A DNA stretch of 64,000 nucleotides, from assembly GCF_965118635.1 (NCBI RefSeq), contig NZ_CBCPHV010000009.1:1-64000 (forward strand), given 5' to 3'. How positions within the stretch are numbered: position 1 is the stretch's first letter; each line of letters begins with the position of its first letter. The DNA comes from Empedobacter brevis_A. Its GTDB lineage: Bacteria; Bacteroidota; Bacteroidia; Flavobacteriales; Weeksellaceae. The notes under the pieces were generated by a model, which worked only from the letters and a program-made list of their open reading frames with translations, did not search any database and was not told where the DNA came from. The position numbers were made by a program, and so were the translations under genes. Of the stretch, positions 15,088-23,626 are shown piece after piece.

Positions 15088-17229
15088 TTACATTTCTTCA
15101 AATTCTAAATCGAAATTCATTCCCAAAATAGCTTTCCCAGAAACTTTAGCTCCATTCTCAGGATTGATTAATCCAGCCATTTTTCCAGTTTTTTGTTTGG
15201 TTACTAAATCTAAAATCTGTTTATCAGTTAATTTTTTGCCCATAAACTCAAATGGAATTTTAAATCCACATTCTTTAAAATTAGAACAACCGTAAGCTGC
15301 TTTTCCTTTAACCAATTTGTGTGATTTACATTTTGGGCAAGTGGCATCTTCTAGATTAATTTCTTCTTTTGGTTTACGTTCTTTTTTAGGTTTTTCCGTT
15401 GTTTGAACTGAATTTTGGTGAGAAGCAATTGGTCTGTAATAACTGTTTTTAACATCAAATGTTAATTTCGAAACCATTTCAATTAATTCTTGTTTAAACT
15501 GGTCCAATTCGTATTCACCTTTTTCTATTAAACGAAGTTTTCTTTCCCAAACACCTGTTAATTCAGGAGATTTTAATAATTCATCTTGAATCGTATCAAT
15601 CAAATCAATACCAGTTTGTGTTGCAACTATATTACGTTTTTTCTTTTCAATGTATTTTCTACGAAACAATGTTTCGATGATATTTGCTCGAGTAGAAGGG
15701 CGGCCAATTCCGTTTTCTTTCATCAATTCGCGCATTTCTTCATCGTCTACTTGTCGTCCAGCAGTTTCCATTCCACGTAACAGCGTTGCTTCTGTATAAT
15801 GTTTTGGTGGAGTTGTTTTTCCTTTATGAATAAAAGGTTCGTGAGGACCTTTTTCACCAATCTCGAAAATTGGCATTATCTTTTCTTCGTCCTTTTCATC
15901 CTCTTTTTTATCCTTTGCATAAACTTCACGCCAGCCCATTTCAAGGATTTGTTTTCCTGTTGCTTTAAAATTTATTGCAGAAAGTTGTCCATCTTTTCCT
16001 GTGTTTTCAACTTTTCCTTCGACAGTTGTATTTGCCACTTTACATTCTGGATAAAAAACAGCAATAAATCGTCGTGCAACCAAATCATAAATACGTTTTT
16101 CTTCGTTCGATAAACCTTGCGGAAAGATTTCGGTCGGAATAATCGCATGATGATCAGTTACTTTTGTATTATCAAAAACAGCTTTTGACATTGGGATAGG
16201 TTGCGTCATCAAAGGAGCAACCAAATTTTGATAAGCTGTAAGTTTATTCAAAATCCCTGGAACTTTAGGATAAATATCTTCAGATAAATAAGTTGTATCG
16301 ACACGCGGATAAGTCACAAATTTTTTCTCGTAAAGACTTTGTATATATTTTAAAGTATTCTCCGCAGAAAATGCATATTTTTTATTCGCTTCTACTTGTA
16401 AAGCTGTCAAATCAAACAAACGAGGATTTTTTTCGCGTCCTTCTTTTATTTCGAAATCAATGATTTCAAATTCTTGATCTTTTATAAAATCTAAACCTTG
16501 TTTGGCTTTTTCTTCAGATTTTAAGCGAGGAATTGTCGCATTAAATTCAACTTCTTTGAAAATTGTTTTTAATTCCCAATATTCCTCTACAATAAATGCA
16601 TTGATCTCCTTTTGGCGCTGAACAATCATCGCTAAAGTTGGCGTTTGTACTCGACCAATAGAAAGAACAGTTTTGGGTGGAGCAAATTTTTTGGTAAACA
16701 ATCGTGTAGCATTCATTCCTAATAACCAATCGCCGATTGCACGAGCTTGTCCAGCAGAAAAAAGATTGAAATATTTTTCACCATCTTTTAAATTCTCGAA
16801 ACCTTCTTTTATAGCTTCTTCTGTTAAAGAAGAAATCCAAAGTCGTTTCATGGGTGCTGTCGCACGTGCTTTTAATAATACCCAACGTTGTATCAATTCA
16901 CCTTCCTGTCCAGCATCACCACAGTTTATAATCTCTTGAACTTGATTATTTGTTACTAATTTTTCAATAATATGAAATTGTTTTGATACACCTTTGTCAG
17001 CAATTAATTTAATCCCGAAACTTTGCGGAATCATTGGTAAATAATTAAGATCCCAACTTTTCCATTCAGGTGTATAATCTTGCGGTTCTTTTAGCGTACA
17101 TAAGTGCCCGAAAGTCCAAGTTACTTGAAATCCATTACCTTCATAGTATCCATCATGCTTCTGATTTGCACCAATTACTTTGGCAATATCTTTAGCAACA
17201 CTTGGTTTTTCGGCGATACAAACTTTCAT
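15088..17229 (-). CDS. topB: DNA topoisomerase III (type IA)
   Basis: 713 residues. The Toprim domain at the N-terminus opens CIAEKPSVAKDIAKVIG and carries the acidic motif GDAGQEGEL (near 104-112), where the usual Arg of DREGE is Gln, as I recall for Bacteroidota TopB. IGRVQTPTLA follows near 191-200, the catalytic tyrosine is Y307 in TYPRVDTTYL, and ENGIGRPSTRANII comes later. The C-terminus has a four-Cys zinc ribbon (CPKC ... CSNFKEC) and a TopB-type tail. It decatenates DNA and relaxes negative supercoils. It stands alone and no exact promoter box is visible upstream. Confidence 0.95.
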   Translation of the reverse strand: MKVCIAEKPSVAKDIAKVIGANQKHDGYYEGNGFQVTWTFGHLCTLKEPQDYTPEWKSWDLNYLPMIPQSFGIKLIADKGVSKQFHIIEKLVTNNQVQEIINCGDAGQEGELIQRWVLLKARATAPMKRLWISSLTEEAIKEGFENLKDGEKYFNLFSAGQARAIGDWLLGMNATRLFTKKFAPPKTVLSIGRVQTPTLAMIVQRQKEINAFIVEEYWELKTIFKEVEFNATIPRLKSEEKAKQGLDFIKDQEFEIIDFEIKEGREKNPRLFDLTALQVEANKKYAFSAENTLKYIQSLYEKKFVTYPRVDTTYLSEDIYPKVPGILNKLTAYQNLVAPLMTQPIPMSKAVFDNTKVTDHHAIIPTEIFPQGLSNEEKRIYDLVARRFIAVFYPECKVANTTVEGKVENTGKDGQLSAINFKATGKQILEMGWREVYAKDKKEDEKDEEKIMPIFEIGEKGPHEPFIHKGKTTPPKHYTEATLLRGMETAGRQVDDEEMRELMKENGIGRPSTRANIIETLFRRKYIEKKKRNIVATQTGIDLIDTIQDELLKSPELTGVWERKLRLIEKGEYELDQFKQELIEMVSKLTFDVKNSYYRPIASHQNSVQTTEKPKKERKPKEEINLEDATCPKCKSHKLVKGKAAYGCSNFKECGFKIPFEFMGKKLTDKQILDLVTKQKTGKMAGLINPENGAKVSGKAILGMNFDLEFEEM

Positions 17230-17554
17230 AGGATTTATAATTATTGATGTGCAAAAATCAAAATAATAATTTAATTCTTAAAAAAAAATATAAATATGTA
17301 TAATTATTGAATAAATTTGCGATAGGTTAGGTTTTTGTGAAGAGGCTGATTTAAATAAAATTATTAATTGTTTATTATTAGGTATATTGTTTTTGAATTG
17401 TTTTTAATTATCAAATCAAAAAAAAAATCTATTGATTTTAAATAGATTGTAAATTTAATATGATAACAACGTAAAAAATTTAGAAGAATTAAAAAATTTT
17501 CACTTAATTTACACCCACATTAATAAAAATCATAATATTTAAAAGAATTAGTAA
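17230..17554. promoter_or_regulatory. Divergent intergenic region before the TonB operon
   Basis: 325 bases without a gene. TAAATTTG at 17312-17319 is an exact rightward -7 box, about 235 bases before exbB, which would give a leader of some 225 bases. The rest is A/T-rich with no strong hairpin that I can see. Confidence 0.45.
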
Positions 17555-18367
17555 ATGGAAAAGAATGTAACAGTACCAGCTAAAACTAAAAAGGGAGGTC
17601 TTAACCCTGTGATTACTATGATCATTTTAATTGCAATTGCAATGGGGATCTTCAAGTTTGTATTTGGAGCAGAAGGTAATTTTGAAGGAGGTGATGTAGA
17701 AAAAGGTAATCCTCTAAACTTTTTAGGAATTATTCATAAAGGGGGGGTAATCATCCCATTCTTAATGTCTTTCTTCTTTATGGTAATCGTTTTCTCAATC
17801 GACCGTGTTATCGCTTTAAACAAAGCTAAAGGAACTGGATCTGCTGAAAAGTTTGTTAACGACATTCGTGCTTTATTAAACAAAAATGAAGTAAACAAAG
17901 CAATTGAATTATGTGACAAACAAAAAGGAGCTGTAGGTAATGTAGTTAAAGAAGGTTTAACAACTTACAAAGCTTTAGAAAATGATACAACTTTAAACAA
18001 AGAGCAAAAATTAGCTCAATTAGGTAAAACGTTAGAAGAGGCTACAACATTAGAAATGCCAACGTTAGAGAAAAACATGACAATTATCTCTACAATTGCT
18101 TCTGTAGGTACGTTAATTGCCTTAATGGGTACTGTAATCGGTATGATTAAAGCATTCTTCGCATTAGGTGAAGGAGGAGGATCTCCAGATGCTGCACAAT
18201 TATCAGTAGGTATTGCCGAAGCCTTAATTAATACAGGTATGGGTATTGGTGCTTCTGCATTCGCTATCATTATGTACGCTTTCTTAACTTCTAAAATTGA
18301 TGACTTAACATTCAAAATTGACGAAGTAGGAATGAGTATTCAACAATCTTTCTCTGCTCACAATTAA
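17555..18367 (+). CDS. exbB: MotA/TolQ/ExbB proton channel protein
   Basis: 270 residues. A helix lies near 18-36 and a second near 60-82 (FLGIIHKGGVIIPFLMSFFF). The MotA_ExbB domain (about 110-265) has LGKTLEEATTLEMPTLEKNM, the helix GTLIALMGTVIGMIKAF and the family-conserved pore helix NTGMGIGASAFAIIMYAFL. With two ExbD proteins and TonB it uses the proton gradient to energise outer-membrane TonB-dependent transporters. It is first in a four-gene operon. Confidence 0.93.
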   Translation: MEKNVTVPAKTKKGGLNPVITMIILIAIAMGIFKFVFGAEGNFEGGDVEKGNPLNFLGIIHKGGVIIPFLMSFFFMVIVFSIDRVIALNKAKGTGSAEKFVNDIRALLNKNEVNKAIELCDKQKGAVGNVVKEGLTTYKALENDTTLNKEQKLAQLGKTLEEATTLEMPTLEKNMTIISTIASVGTLIALMGTVIGMIKAFFALGEGGGSPDAAQLSVGIAEALINTGMGIGASAFAIIMYAFLTSKIDDLTFKIDEVGMSIQQSFSAHN

Positions 18368-18451
18368 TATTCATTGACGAAGCCTTAGAAGGATAGTATA
18401 AGGACAAAATCAAATAAAAAACAATTTAGAATATTAAATAATACAGAGAAA

Positions 18452-19042
18452 ATGGCAAGAGTAAAACCAAAAAGAAGAGGTCCTTCGATGGACTTAACAG
18501 CTATGTCTGACATGGCTTGGCTTTTGTTAACTTTCTTTATTTTGACATCTAACTTTAGAGAACCTGAAGTTGTTCCTGTCGTAACACCAACATCTGTTTC
18601 GAACCAAAAAATGGCTGCAGAAAACATGATGGTTATCAAAATTGATAATGAAGGGAAGTTCTTATTCGGATTAGAAGAAAAAGATCGTATTCCTACATTA
18701 GAAAGAATGGGTGATAAGTACGGAGTGAAATTTACAGATGCTGAAAAGAATGCATTCAAAAGCATAGTAGAGTTTGGTGTACCAATGAATGAAATGAGAA
18801 ATTATTTAAATCAGTCTACTGATAAACAACAATCATATCATCCAGGTATTCCATTAGATACGATACCTAACAAAAATCAAGAATTAATTGATTGGGTATT
18901 TGAAGCAAAAGAAGCGAACCCAGATATTTTCTTAGCAATTAAAGGTGATCAAAAATCTGAATATATTAAATTCAAGACATTGATCCAACAATTGCAAGAA
19001 AAGAACATGAATAAGTTCCAGTTAATTACATCTCAAGAATAA
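18452..19042 (+). CDS. exbD: ExbD/TolR-type biopolymer transport protein (first of two)
   Basis: 196 residues. Cytosolic KPKRRGPSMDLTAMSDMAWLLLTFFILTS contains the single helix with the proton-carrying Asp (DMAWLLLTFF). A long periplasmic part follows, ending in a region like LAIKGDQKSEYIKFKTLIQQ that matches the ExbD C-domain. It sits 84 bases after exbB and 18 bases before the second exbD. Bacteroidota TonB operons usually have two unlike ExbD subunits, as here. Confidence 0.9.
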   Translation: MARVKPKRRGPSMDLTAMSDMAWLLLTFFILTSNFREPEVVPVVTPTSVSNQKMAAENMMVIKIDNEGKFLFGLEEKDRIPTLERMGDKYGVKFTDAEKNAFKSIVEFGVPMNEMRNYLNQSTDKQQSYHPGIPLDTIPNKNQELIDWVFEAKEANPDIFLAIKGDQKSEYIKFKTLIQQLQEKNMNKFQLITSQE

Positions 19043-19060
19043 TTATTAAGAAATTAAAAA

Positions 19061-19594
19061 ATGGCACAAATAGAAAGTCACGATGACGGTGGCGGAAAGA
19101 AAGTCCGTTCCAAAAAGAATTCGACGAAAGTCGATATGGCTCCTTTGGTTGATTTAGGTTTCTTATTAATTACTTTCTTTATGTTTGCAGCGACTTCGAT
19201 CAAACCAAACGTAATGAACTTGAACATGCCTCCAAAGATTCCTCAAAATGTTGTACCTCCAACAGAAGTTAAAATTGAAAACTCAGTTACAATTTTAGTT
19301 GCAAAGGATAATAAATTATTTTGGTATCAACAAGAGGCTGGTAAATTAAATGCCGGAAACTTAAATGAGACTGATTACTCTGCTGAGGGTATTCGTAAAG
19401 TAATCACTACTGCTGCATCTAGAGCAAGTGACAAAGAAAAATTTACTGTAATTATCAAACCAATGGATAATGCTACGTATGATAATTTAGTAAATGTGTT
19501 AGATGAAATGGAGATTACTAAATCTACACGATACGGTATCGTTCAAGTAACACCTGAAGAACAAAAGGTTTACGATGAAAAAGTAGGTAAATAA
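19061..19594 (+). CDS. exbD: ExbD/TolR-type biopolymer transport protein (second of two)
   Basis: 177 residues. An N-terminal basic stretch is followed by STKVDMAPLVDLGFLLITFFMF with the conserved helix Asp (VDLGFLLITFF). The periplasmic domain contains VTILVAKDNKLFWYQ and FTVIIKPMDNATYDNLVNVL. It differs clearly from the first ExbD, so this is not a recent tandem duplication. Confidence 0.9.
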   Translation: MAQIESHDDGGGKKVRSKKNSTKVDMAPLVDLGFLLITFFMFAATSIKPNVMNLNMPPKIPQNVVPPTEVKIENSVTILVAKDNKLFWYQQEAGKLNAGNLNETDYSAEGIRKVITTAASRASDKEKFTVIIKPMDNATYDNLVNVLDEMEITKSTRYGIVQVTPEEQKVYDEKVGK

Positions 19595-19626
19595 TTAGTT
19601 TAATTGTTAAATTTAAAAGAATTAAA

Positions 19627-20577
19627 ATGTCAGAAAATAACAACAAACTAAAATCCTTAGACGAGATTGTATTTGAAGGTAGAAATAAAGCGTACGGTGC
19701 TTATGATATGAGAATGTCTGAGAAAAGTACATTATTAAAAGCTTTCATACGTGGATTTATAGTAATTGCGATTTTAGCTTTCGCTCTTATTGCATCTGCA
19801 ACAGGAATGTTCAATAGTAAAAAGACAGAAGATGTAGTCGTAGACGTACAGCTTGAAGATTTGAATATGCCTGAACCTCCAAAAGAGGAAGAAGTGGTAG
19901 AACCAGAACCGGAGCCAGAACCAGAACAACAAGAAAATCATTATCAAGAGGAAACTGCCCAAGAGAAATTCGTGATGCCAGAACCTAAAGAACAACCAAA
20001 GAAAGAGGAAACGATTCCTCCTAAAGAAGAATTGGTTGGTAAAGATTTATCTTTTGAAAAACGTGAAGGGAAGGAATCTGATGGTCAAACTGGAGGGGGA
20101 CCTGTTAATTTAAATAAAGAAGCTCCTAAAAATACAACTCAAGCTCCTAAAACAGAGGATAAAGGTGAAAAACCTGCTGCTCCTTCTACAGTAACTGCTC
20201 GTACAGCTGCTGTAATGGCAGTATATCCTGGTTGTGAAAAGGAAGCTGCGAAAGGTAAGGATGCCGCGACAAAATGTTTATCAGACAGATTGTCAAGAGA
20301 TTTGACGGATGAGTTGCAAGATTTTGCAAATGATCAAGCTGGTCAAGGATCTGGTATAGTTTCAGCTAAATTGACTTTCCAAATTGATACTGAAGGTAGA
20401 ATTGTTGGAATCTCTCCAATGGGTGATGCTAAGTTAGGACCTGAAGCTAAAAAAGCTTTAGAGCGTATTACACAACGTCAACAAAGAAGAGGAAAAACGA
20501 TTAAACCTGCTCAGACAGAAGATGGTCGTGCTGCGAAGTTGAATTTCAACATCCCAGTGAAAATGCAAATTGAGTAA
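19627..20577 (+). CDS. tonB: Energy transducer TonB
   Basis: 316 residues. A short cytosolic N-terminus (SLDEIVFEGRNKAYGAYDMR, typical of Bacteroidota TonB) precedes one helix near 38-60. The Pro/Glu-rich periplasmic linker (about 75-130, with a PEPEPEPE run) spans the periplasm, and the C-terminal TonB domain (about 235-315) has SGIVSAKLTFQIDTEGRIVG and a final amphipathic strand. It transmits ExbB/ExbD energy to outer-membrane receptors. Last gene of the operon, ahead of a terminator. Confidence 0.9.
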   Translation: MSENNNKLKSLDEIVFEGRNKAYGAYDMRMSEKSTLLKAFIRGFIVIAILAFALIASATGMFNSKKTEDVVVDVQLEDLNMPEPPKEEEVVEPEPEPEPEQQENHYQEETAQEKFVMPEPKEQPKKEETIPPKEELVGKDLSFEKREGKESDGQTGGGPVNLNKEAPKNTTQAPKTEDKGEKPAAPSTVTARTAAVMAVYPGCEKEAAKGKDAATKCLSDRLSRDLTDELQDFANDQAGQGSGIVSAKLTFQIDTEGRIVGISPMGDAKLGPEAKKALERITQRQQRRGKTIKPAQTEDGRAAKLNFNIPVKMQIE

Positions 20578-20599
20578 TACTTAATTACATTATATACGA

Positions 20600-20631
20600 A
20601 AAGAGGCTAATTTTATTAGCCTCTTTTTTAT
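20600..20631 (+). terminator. Terminator of exbB-exbD-exbD-tonB
   Basis: Perfect 11-bp arms AAAGAGGCTAA (20600-20610) and TTAGCCTCTTT (20616-20626), then T residues. Confidence 0.88.
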
Positions 20632-20689
20632 GTTAATAACTTTTGATATTAATAAAGTTAAGCAACTTCCATTCAAAACATAAGGAAGA

Positions 20690-20785
20690 CTTGCTAAAAA
20701 GCCACGTAGCTTTTAACCAAAAGGTAAGCTTGAGTTACTGAAAACCTGCGCAGCTTTTTATCGAAACCTGTGCGGCTTTCTATTG
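20690..20785. repeat. Imperfect short repeats around a '(g)c-rich + agctttt' motif
   Basis: The 20578-20897 gap has no gene. Between its two terminators, three related pieces appear in the same direction: AAGCCACGTAGCTTTT, AAACCTGCGCAGCTTTT and AAACCTGTGCGGCTTTC. The last two are separated by one unit length of about 22 bases. They may be a decayed repeat array or an RNA structure; no function is known to me. Confidence 0.35.
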
Positions 20786-20831
20786 ACTATTGCTTAAGTT
20801 GTATGCTTAATGTAGTTTATGATGAAAAAGA

Positions 20832-20862
20832 AAAGCATCTTCAATACTCTTGAAGATGCTTT
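20832..20862. terminator. Terminator of argB-argE (also readable rightward)
   Basis: Perfect 13-bp arms AAAGCATCTTCAA (20832-20844) and TTGAAGATGCTTT (20850-20862); on the minus strand a T-rich tract follows. Confidence 0.88.
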
Positions 20863-20897
20863 TGTTCTTTATTTATGTGAGGGATATTATCTTTCGA

Positions 20898-21965
20898 TTA
20901 AAATATGAAATCTTTTAATAGACTGGTATATCGCTCAATTCCATGCTCTATTTCTGATAGATAAATATACTCGTCGGGTGTGTGCGAACGTGCTGAATCT
21001 CCAGGTCCCATCTTTACCGTTTCAAAATTCATCATTGCCTGATCCGACATTGTTGGTGATCCGTAAGTAGAGCAACCTAATTCGATTCCTTTTTGTACAA
21101 TTGGATGATTTTCTGAAATACGAGAAGAGTTTAATCGTAATGAGCGTGCTTTTACTTCTGCATTTGGTAGAGAACTTGTAATAATATCAAAAACTTCTTG
21201 ATTCGAATACAATTCATTTACACGACAATCAACAACTAAATGGCATTCATCTGGCACGACATTGTGTTGTTTTCCTGCTTCTATTTGCGTAACAGTCATT
21301 TTTACTGGTCCTAACATATCTGAAACTCTTTCGAATTGATAATTTTTGAACCAATTGATGACTTCTAACGCTTCGTAAATCGCATTTACACCTTCGTTGC
21401 GTGCCGCGTGTCCTGTTTTACCTTTTACAATAACATCCATCACAACTAAGCCGCGTTCTGCAATAGCCATATCCATTTGCGTAGGCTCGCCTACTATTCC
21501 CAAATCTATTTTTGGTAAGTTAGGCAGAATACTTGCGACATTCAATTGCCCAGAGCTCTCTTCCTCTGCCGTAATTGCAACGATAAGGTTGTAAGGCAAA
21601 TCTTCATTCAAGAAATTGATATAAGTAGCCAACAAACTTACTGCCGAAGCACCCGCGTCATTGCTACCTAATCCTACTAATTTGTCGCCTTCGATAGTTG
21701 CTTGTAGGGGATCATATGTCCATGTAGAGCCGAATTTTACTGTATCGTGATGCGAGTTTAGTAATATTGTTTTCTTATTCTCATCGAAATTTGGATGAAT
21801 ACTCCAAACATTGTTATTTTGACGATGAGCTGTTGCGCCATGATCGGTTAAAAACTTGAAAATAATATCGGCTGTTTTGTCTTCTTCACTTGAAAAAGAT
21901 TGAGTTTCGATTAATTGGCATAACAAATCGACAGCTTTCTTTTTTAGAACTGCTAATTCTAACAT
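20898..21965 (-). CDS. argE: M20-family N-acyl-ornithine deacylase (ArgE type)
   Basis: 355 residues. Zinc-peptidase motifs are LLNSHHDTV near 70-78 (metal His and Asp at its end) and GLGSNDAGASAVSLLA (bridging Asp). AEEESSG holds the catalytic and metal Glu, and a dimerisation domain covers about 170-280. It removes the acyl group from N-acylornithine; in many Bacteroidota the arginine route uses N-succinyl rather than N-acetyl intermediates, which the sequence alone does not decide. Its start overlaps the end of argB by seven bases, so the two are coupled. Confidence 0.85.
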   Translation of the reverse strand: MLELAVLKKKAVDLLCQLIETQSFSSEEDKTADIIFKFLTDHGATAHRQNNNVWSIHPNFDENKKTILLNSHHDTVKFGSTWTYDPLQATIEGDKLVGLGSNDAGASAVSLLATYINFLNEDLPYNLIVAITAEEESSGQLNVASILPNLPKIDLGIVGEPTQMDMAIAERGLVVMDVIVKGKTGHAARNEGVNAIYEALEVINWFKNYQFERVSDMLGPVKMTVTQIEAGKQHNVVPDECHLVVDCRVNELYSNQEVFDIITSSLPNAEVKARSLRLNSSRISENHPIVQKGIELGCSTYGSPTMSDQAMMNFETVKMGPGDSARSHTPDEYIYLSEIEHGIERYTSLLKDFIF

Positions 21966-22726
21966 AAAATTGTTTTAATCTCTGAGTTAATGTTGCGCGC
22001 GTGAACTAAACATACATTTTTTACACCCGCTTTAATTACTTTGAATGAATTGTCTAATTTCGGAATCATTCCTTCGAAAATTACACCTTCTTCTTTTAAT
22101 TGCAAATATAAAGTTTCGTTAATTTCTGGGATCAATGTTTTGTCATCATGTACATCGCGAAGAACACCAATTTTATCGAAGCAGAAATTAAGCTCAACCT
22201 CATTTTCTTGTGATAATGCAACAGCAATTGTGGAGGCTATTGTGTCTGCGTTTGTATTTAGCAATTGTCCATTTCCATCATGTGTAATGGCACAAACAAC
22301 TGGCGTAATATTATTGTCGATTAACAATTGGAATAATTCTTTGTTAACGCTTTCATCTGTTAAATCTCCAACAAAACCATAGTCAATTGTTTTTACAGGT
22401 CGCTTAGAACCTTTGATAGCATTGCCATCAGCACCAGATAATCCTAATGCATTACAATCGAATTCTTGTAGTTTAGCGACAATTGTTTTATTGATATTTC
22501 CGGCATACAAACCTGTTACAACATCTAGTGTTGGTTTGTCTGTTATGCGACGACCTTCTACCATATTTGGTTCTATTCCGAGTTGATTTAACATCTTCGA
22601 AGCACCTTTTCCTCCTCCATGTACCAATATTTTTGGACTATCAATTTCTGCAAAAGTTTTAAGAAACTGCTCTAACTCTTGGCTGTCGTCTATAATTCCA
22701 CCTCCGATTTTAATAATTTTCAACAT
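21959..22726 (-). CDS. argB: Acetylglutamate kinase (N-acylglutamate kinase)
   Basis: 255 residues of the amino-acid kinase family. IKIGGGIID at the start, LVHGGGKGASKMLNQLGIEP, the substrate motif RRITDKPTLDVVTGLYAGNINK and NTNADTIASTIAVAL are all present. It phosphorylates the gamma-carboxyl of N-acylglutamate, step two of arginine synthesis. The lack of the N-terminal helix suggests the E. coli-like, arginine-insensitive form. Leftward promoter box at 22769-22776. Confidence 0.93.
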   Translation of the reverse strand: MLKIIKIGGGIIDDSQELEQFLKTFAEIDSPKILVHGGGKGASKMLNQLGIEPNMVEGRRITDKPTLDVVTGLYAGNINKTIVAKLQEFDCNALGLSGADGNAIKGSKRPVKTIDYGFVGDLTDESVNKELFQLLIDNNITPVVCAITHDGNGQLLNTNADTIASTIAVALSQENEVELNFCFDKIGVLRDVHDDKTLIPEINETLYLQLKEEGVIFEGMIPKLDNSFKVIKAGVKNVCLVHARNINSEIKTILC

Positions 22727-22768
22727 CTTAATAAATATGTAAATTTTGTTTGCTTTTTTTTGGTGTTA

Positions 22769-22776
22769 CAAAAATA
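22769..22776 (-). promoter_or_regulatory. Promoter -7 box for argB-argE
   Basis: Plus strand CAAAAATA is TATTTTTG on the minus strand, an exact TAnnTTTG box 43 bases before the argB ATG, back to back with the rightward box at 22784. Confidence 0.6.
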
Positions 22777-22783
22777 TAATATT

Positions 22784-22791
22784 TAACTTTG
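22784..22791 (+). promoter_or_regulatory. Promoter -7 box for the rightward arginine genes
   Basis: TAACTTTG, an exact TAnnTTTG box, with a TTGG about 20 bases upstream (near 22760) as a possible -33 element. Transcription from here carries a leader of about 180 bases before the GNAT gene. Confidence 0.6.
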
Positions 22792-22826
22792 CATCTCAGT
22801 ATAATAACTGAATATCTTGTTGATTA

Positions 22827-22988
22827 ATGGAAGAAATTATTGAAATTATTCTTCTCAATTATGAGAATAGCTTTCTATCAGAAAGCGGCCTTTCGGGTTC
22901 TCAAATTTTACTTAAATGTGATGACAAATGGTCGTTTGTTTTCAAACCCTCTTTATTAATCAACTTTCCCTTAAATTATGTATGTTAG
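22827..22988 (+). CDS. Possible small upstream ORF (53 residues) in the GNAT leader
   Basis: An ATG-started frame that begins just after the predicted transcript start and ends 11 bases inside the GNAT gene. The N-terminus is MEEIIEIILLNYENSFLSES and it ends in LNYVC. It contains no Arg codon, so it is not a classic arginine attenuator peptide. The overlapping ends suggest translational coupling if it is translated. A structured hairpin lies within it. It may instead be only the untranslated leader. Confidence 0.3.
   Translation: MEEIIEIILLNYENSFLSESGLSGSQILLKCDDKWSFVFKPSLLINFPLNYVC
22863..22902 (+). promoter_or_regulatory. Nested hairpin in the arginine leader
   Basis: Outer arms GAGAA (22863-22867) and TTCTC (22898-22902) enclose a perfect 6-bp hairpin GCTTTC/GAAAGC (22870-22886). 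It lies between the promoter and the GNAT start and could affect translation or termination. No T run follows, so it is not a simple terminator. Confidence 0.4.
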
Positions 22989-23556
22989 AATAGCAAATGC
23001 AGATGATGCCCAGTACACAGAATTGCTGTGCGAATGGTACGAAGAATCCGCTCGTATGAGAAAAACGGGTATTGCTAAACGAAATCCAGTTTATCTAGAA
23101 CGCAAAATGCGTAATGGAAATGCTGTGATAGCTTTTGATGATGATGATCAATTAGCAGGGTTTAGCTACATAGAAACTTACGAAGAAGAAAAATTCGTGG
23201 TAAACTCAGGTTTAATTGTTCGTACAGATTTAAGGAGTTCAGGAATTGGACGCGAAATAAAACAAGCTGTTTTTGAATTGTCTCGTACTAAGTTCCCGAA
23301 ATCAAAAATCTTTAGTATTACAACTTCTTTAGCTGTAATGCGTATGAACACTAAATTAGGATACAAGCCAGTAACTTTTTCAGAATTAACGCAATCAGAT
23401 GAATTTTGGAATGGATGTAAAAGTTGTAAAAATTATCAAATCTTGATGGACAATGATCGCGAACGCTGTATTTGTACAGGCTTGGTTTATGATAACCTTG
23501 ATGATGAGTACGTGAAACGTGCAAAAGAAAACGATAATAAAAAAGAAAATGAATAA
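22978..23556 (+). CDS. GNAT-family N-acetyltransferase of the arginine cluster
   Basis: 192 residues. The acyl-CoA motif VRTDLRSSGIGREIKQAVF is near 81-99, and MNTKLGYKP near 123-131 matches the family's final strand. A four-Cys cluster follows (C147, C150, C164, C166: GCKSCKNYQ ... RERCIC), which looks like a small metal site. Leading the rightward arginine genes, it is a good candidate for the N-acylglutamate synthase step, for which no other argA or argJ is visible. Function is inferred from place, the fold from sequence. It is followed after 70 bases by argR, which has its own promoter. Confidence 0.75.
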   Translation: MYVRIANADDAQYTELLCEWYEESARMRKTGIAKRNPVYLERKMRNGNAVIAFDDDDQLAGFSYIETYEEEKFVVNSGLIVRTDLRSSGIGREIKQAVFELSRTKFPKSKIFSITTSLAVMRMNTKLGYKPVTFSELTQSDEFWNGCKSCKNYQILMDNDRERCICTGLVYDNLDDEYVKRAKENDNKKENE

Positions 23557-23592
23557 ATATACGAATTAAGGTTTTTTTTTGTCTAAAATGAG

Positions 23593-23600
23593 TATATTTG
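23593..23600 (+). promoter_or_regulatory. Promoter -7 box for argR-argG
   Basis: TATATTTG, an exact TAnnTTTG box 26 bases before the argR ATG. Confidence 0.6.
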
Positions 23601-23611
23601 CCTAAAATCCC

Positions 23612-23623
23612 GAATAAATATTC
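23612..23623 (+). promoter_or_regulatory. Candidate ArgR operator (ARG box) before argR
   Basis: GAATAAATATTC: inverted GAATA/TATTC arms around AA, close to the known ARG-box core (TGAAT...ATTCA). It sits at or just after the predicted transcript start and four bases before the argR ATG, well placed for autorepression. Confidence 0.5.
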
Positions 23624-23626
23624 AAA

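Noticed and set aside
15088..17229. Gln in place of Arg in the topB DREGE-type motif as a damaged active site
   Set aside because: The rest of the catalytic set is intact and I recall the same GDAGQEGEL form in other Bacteroidota TopB proteins.
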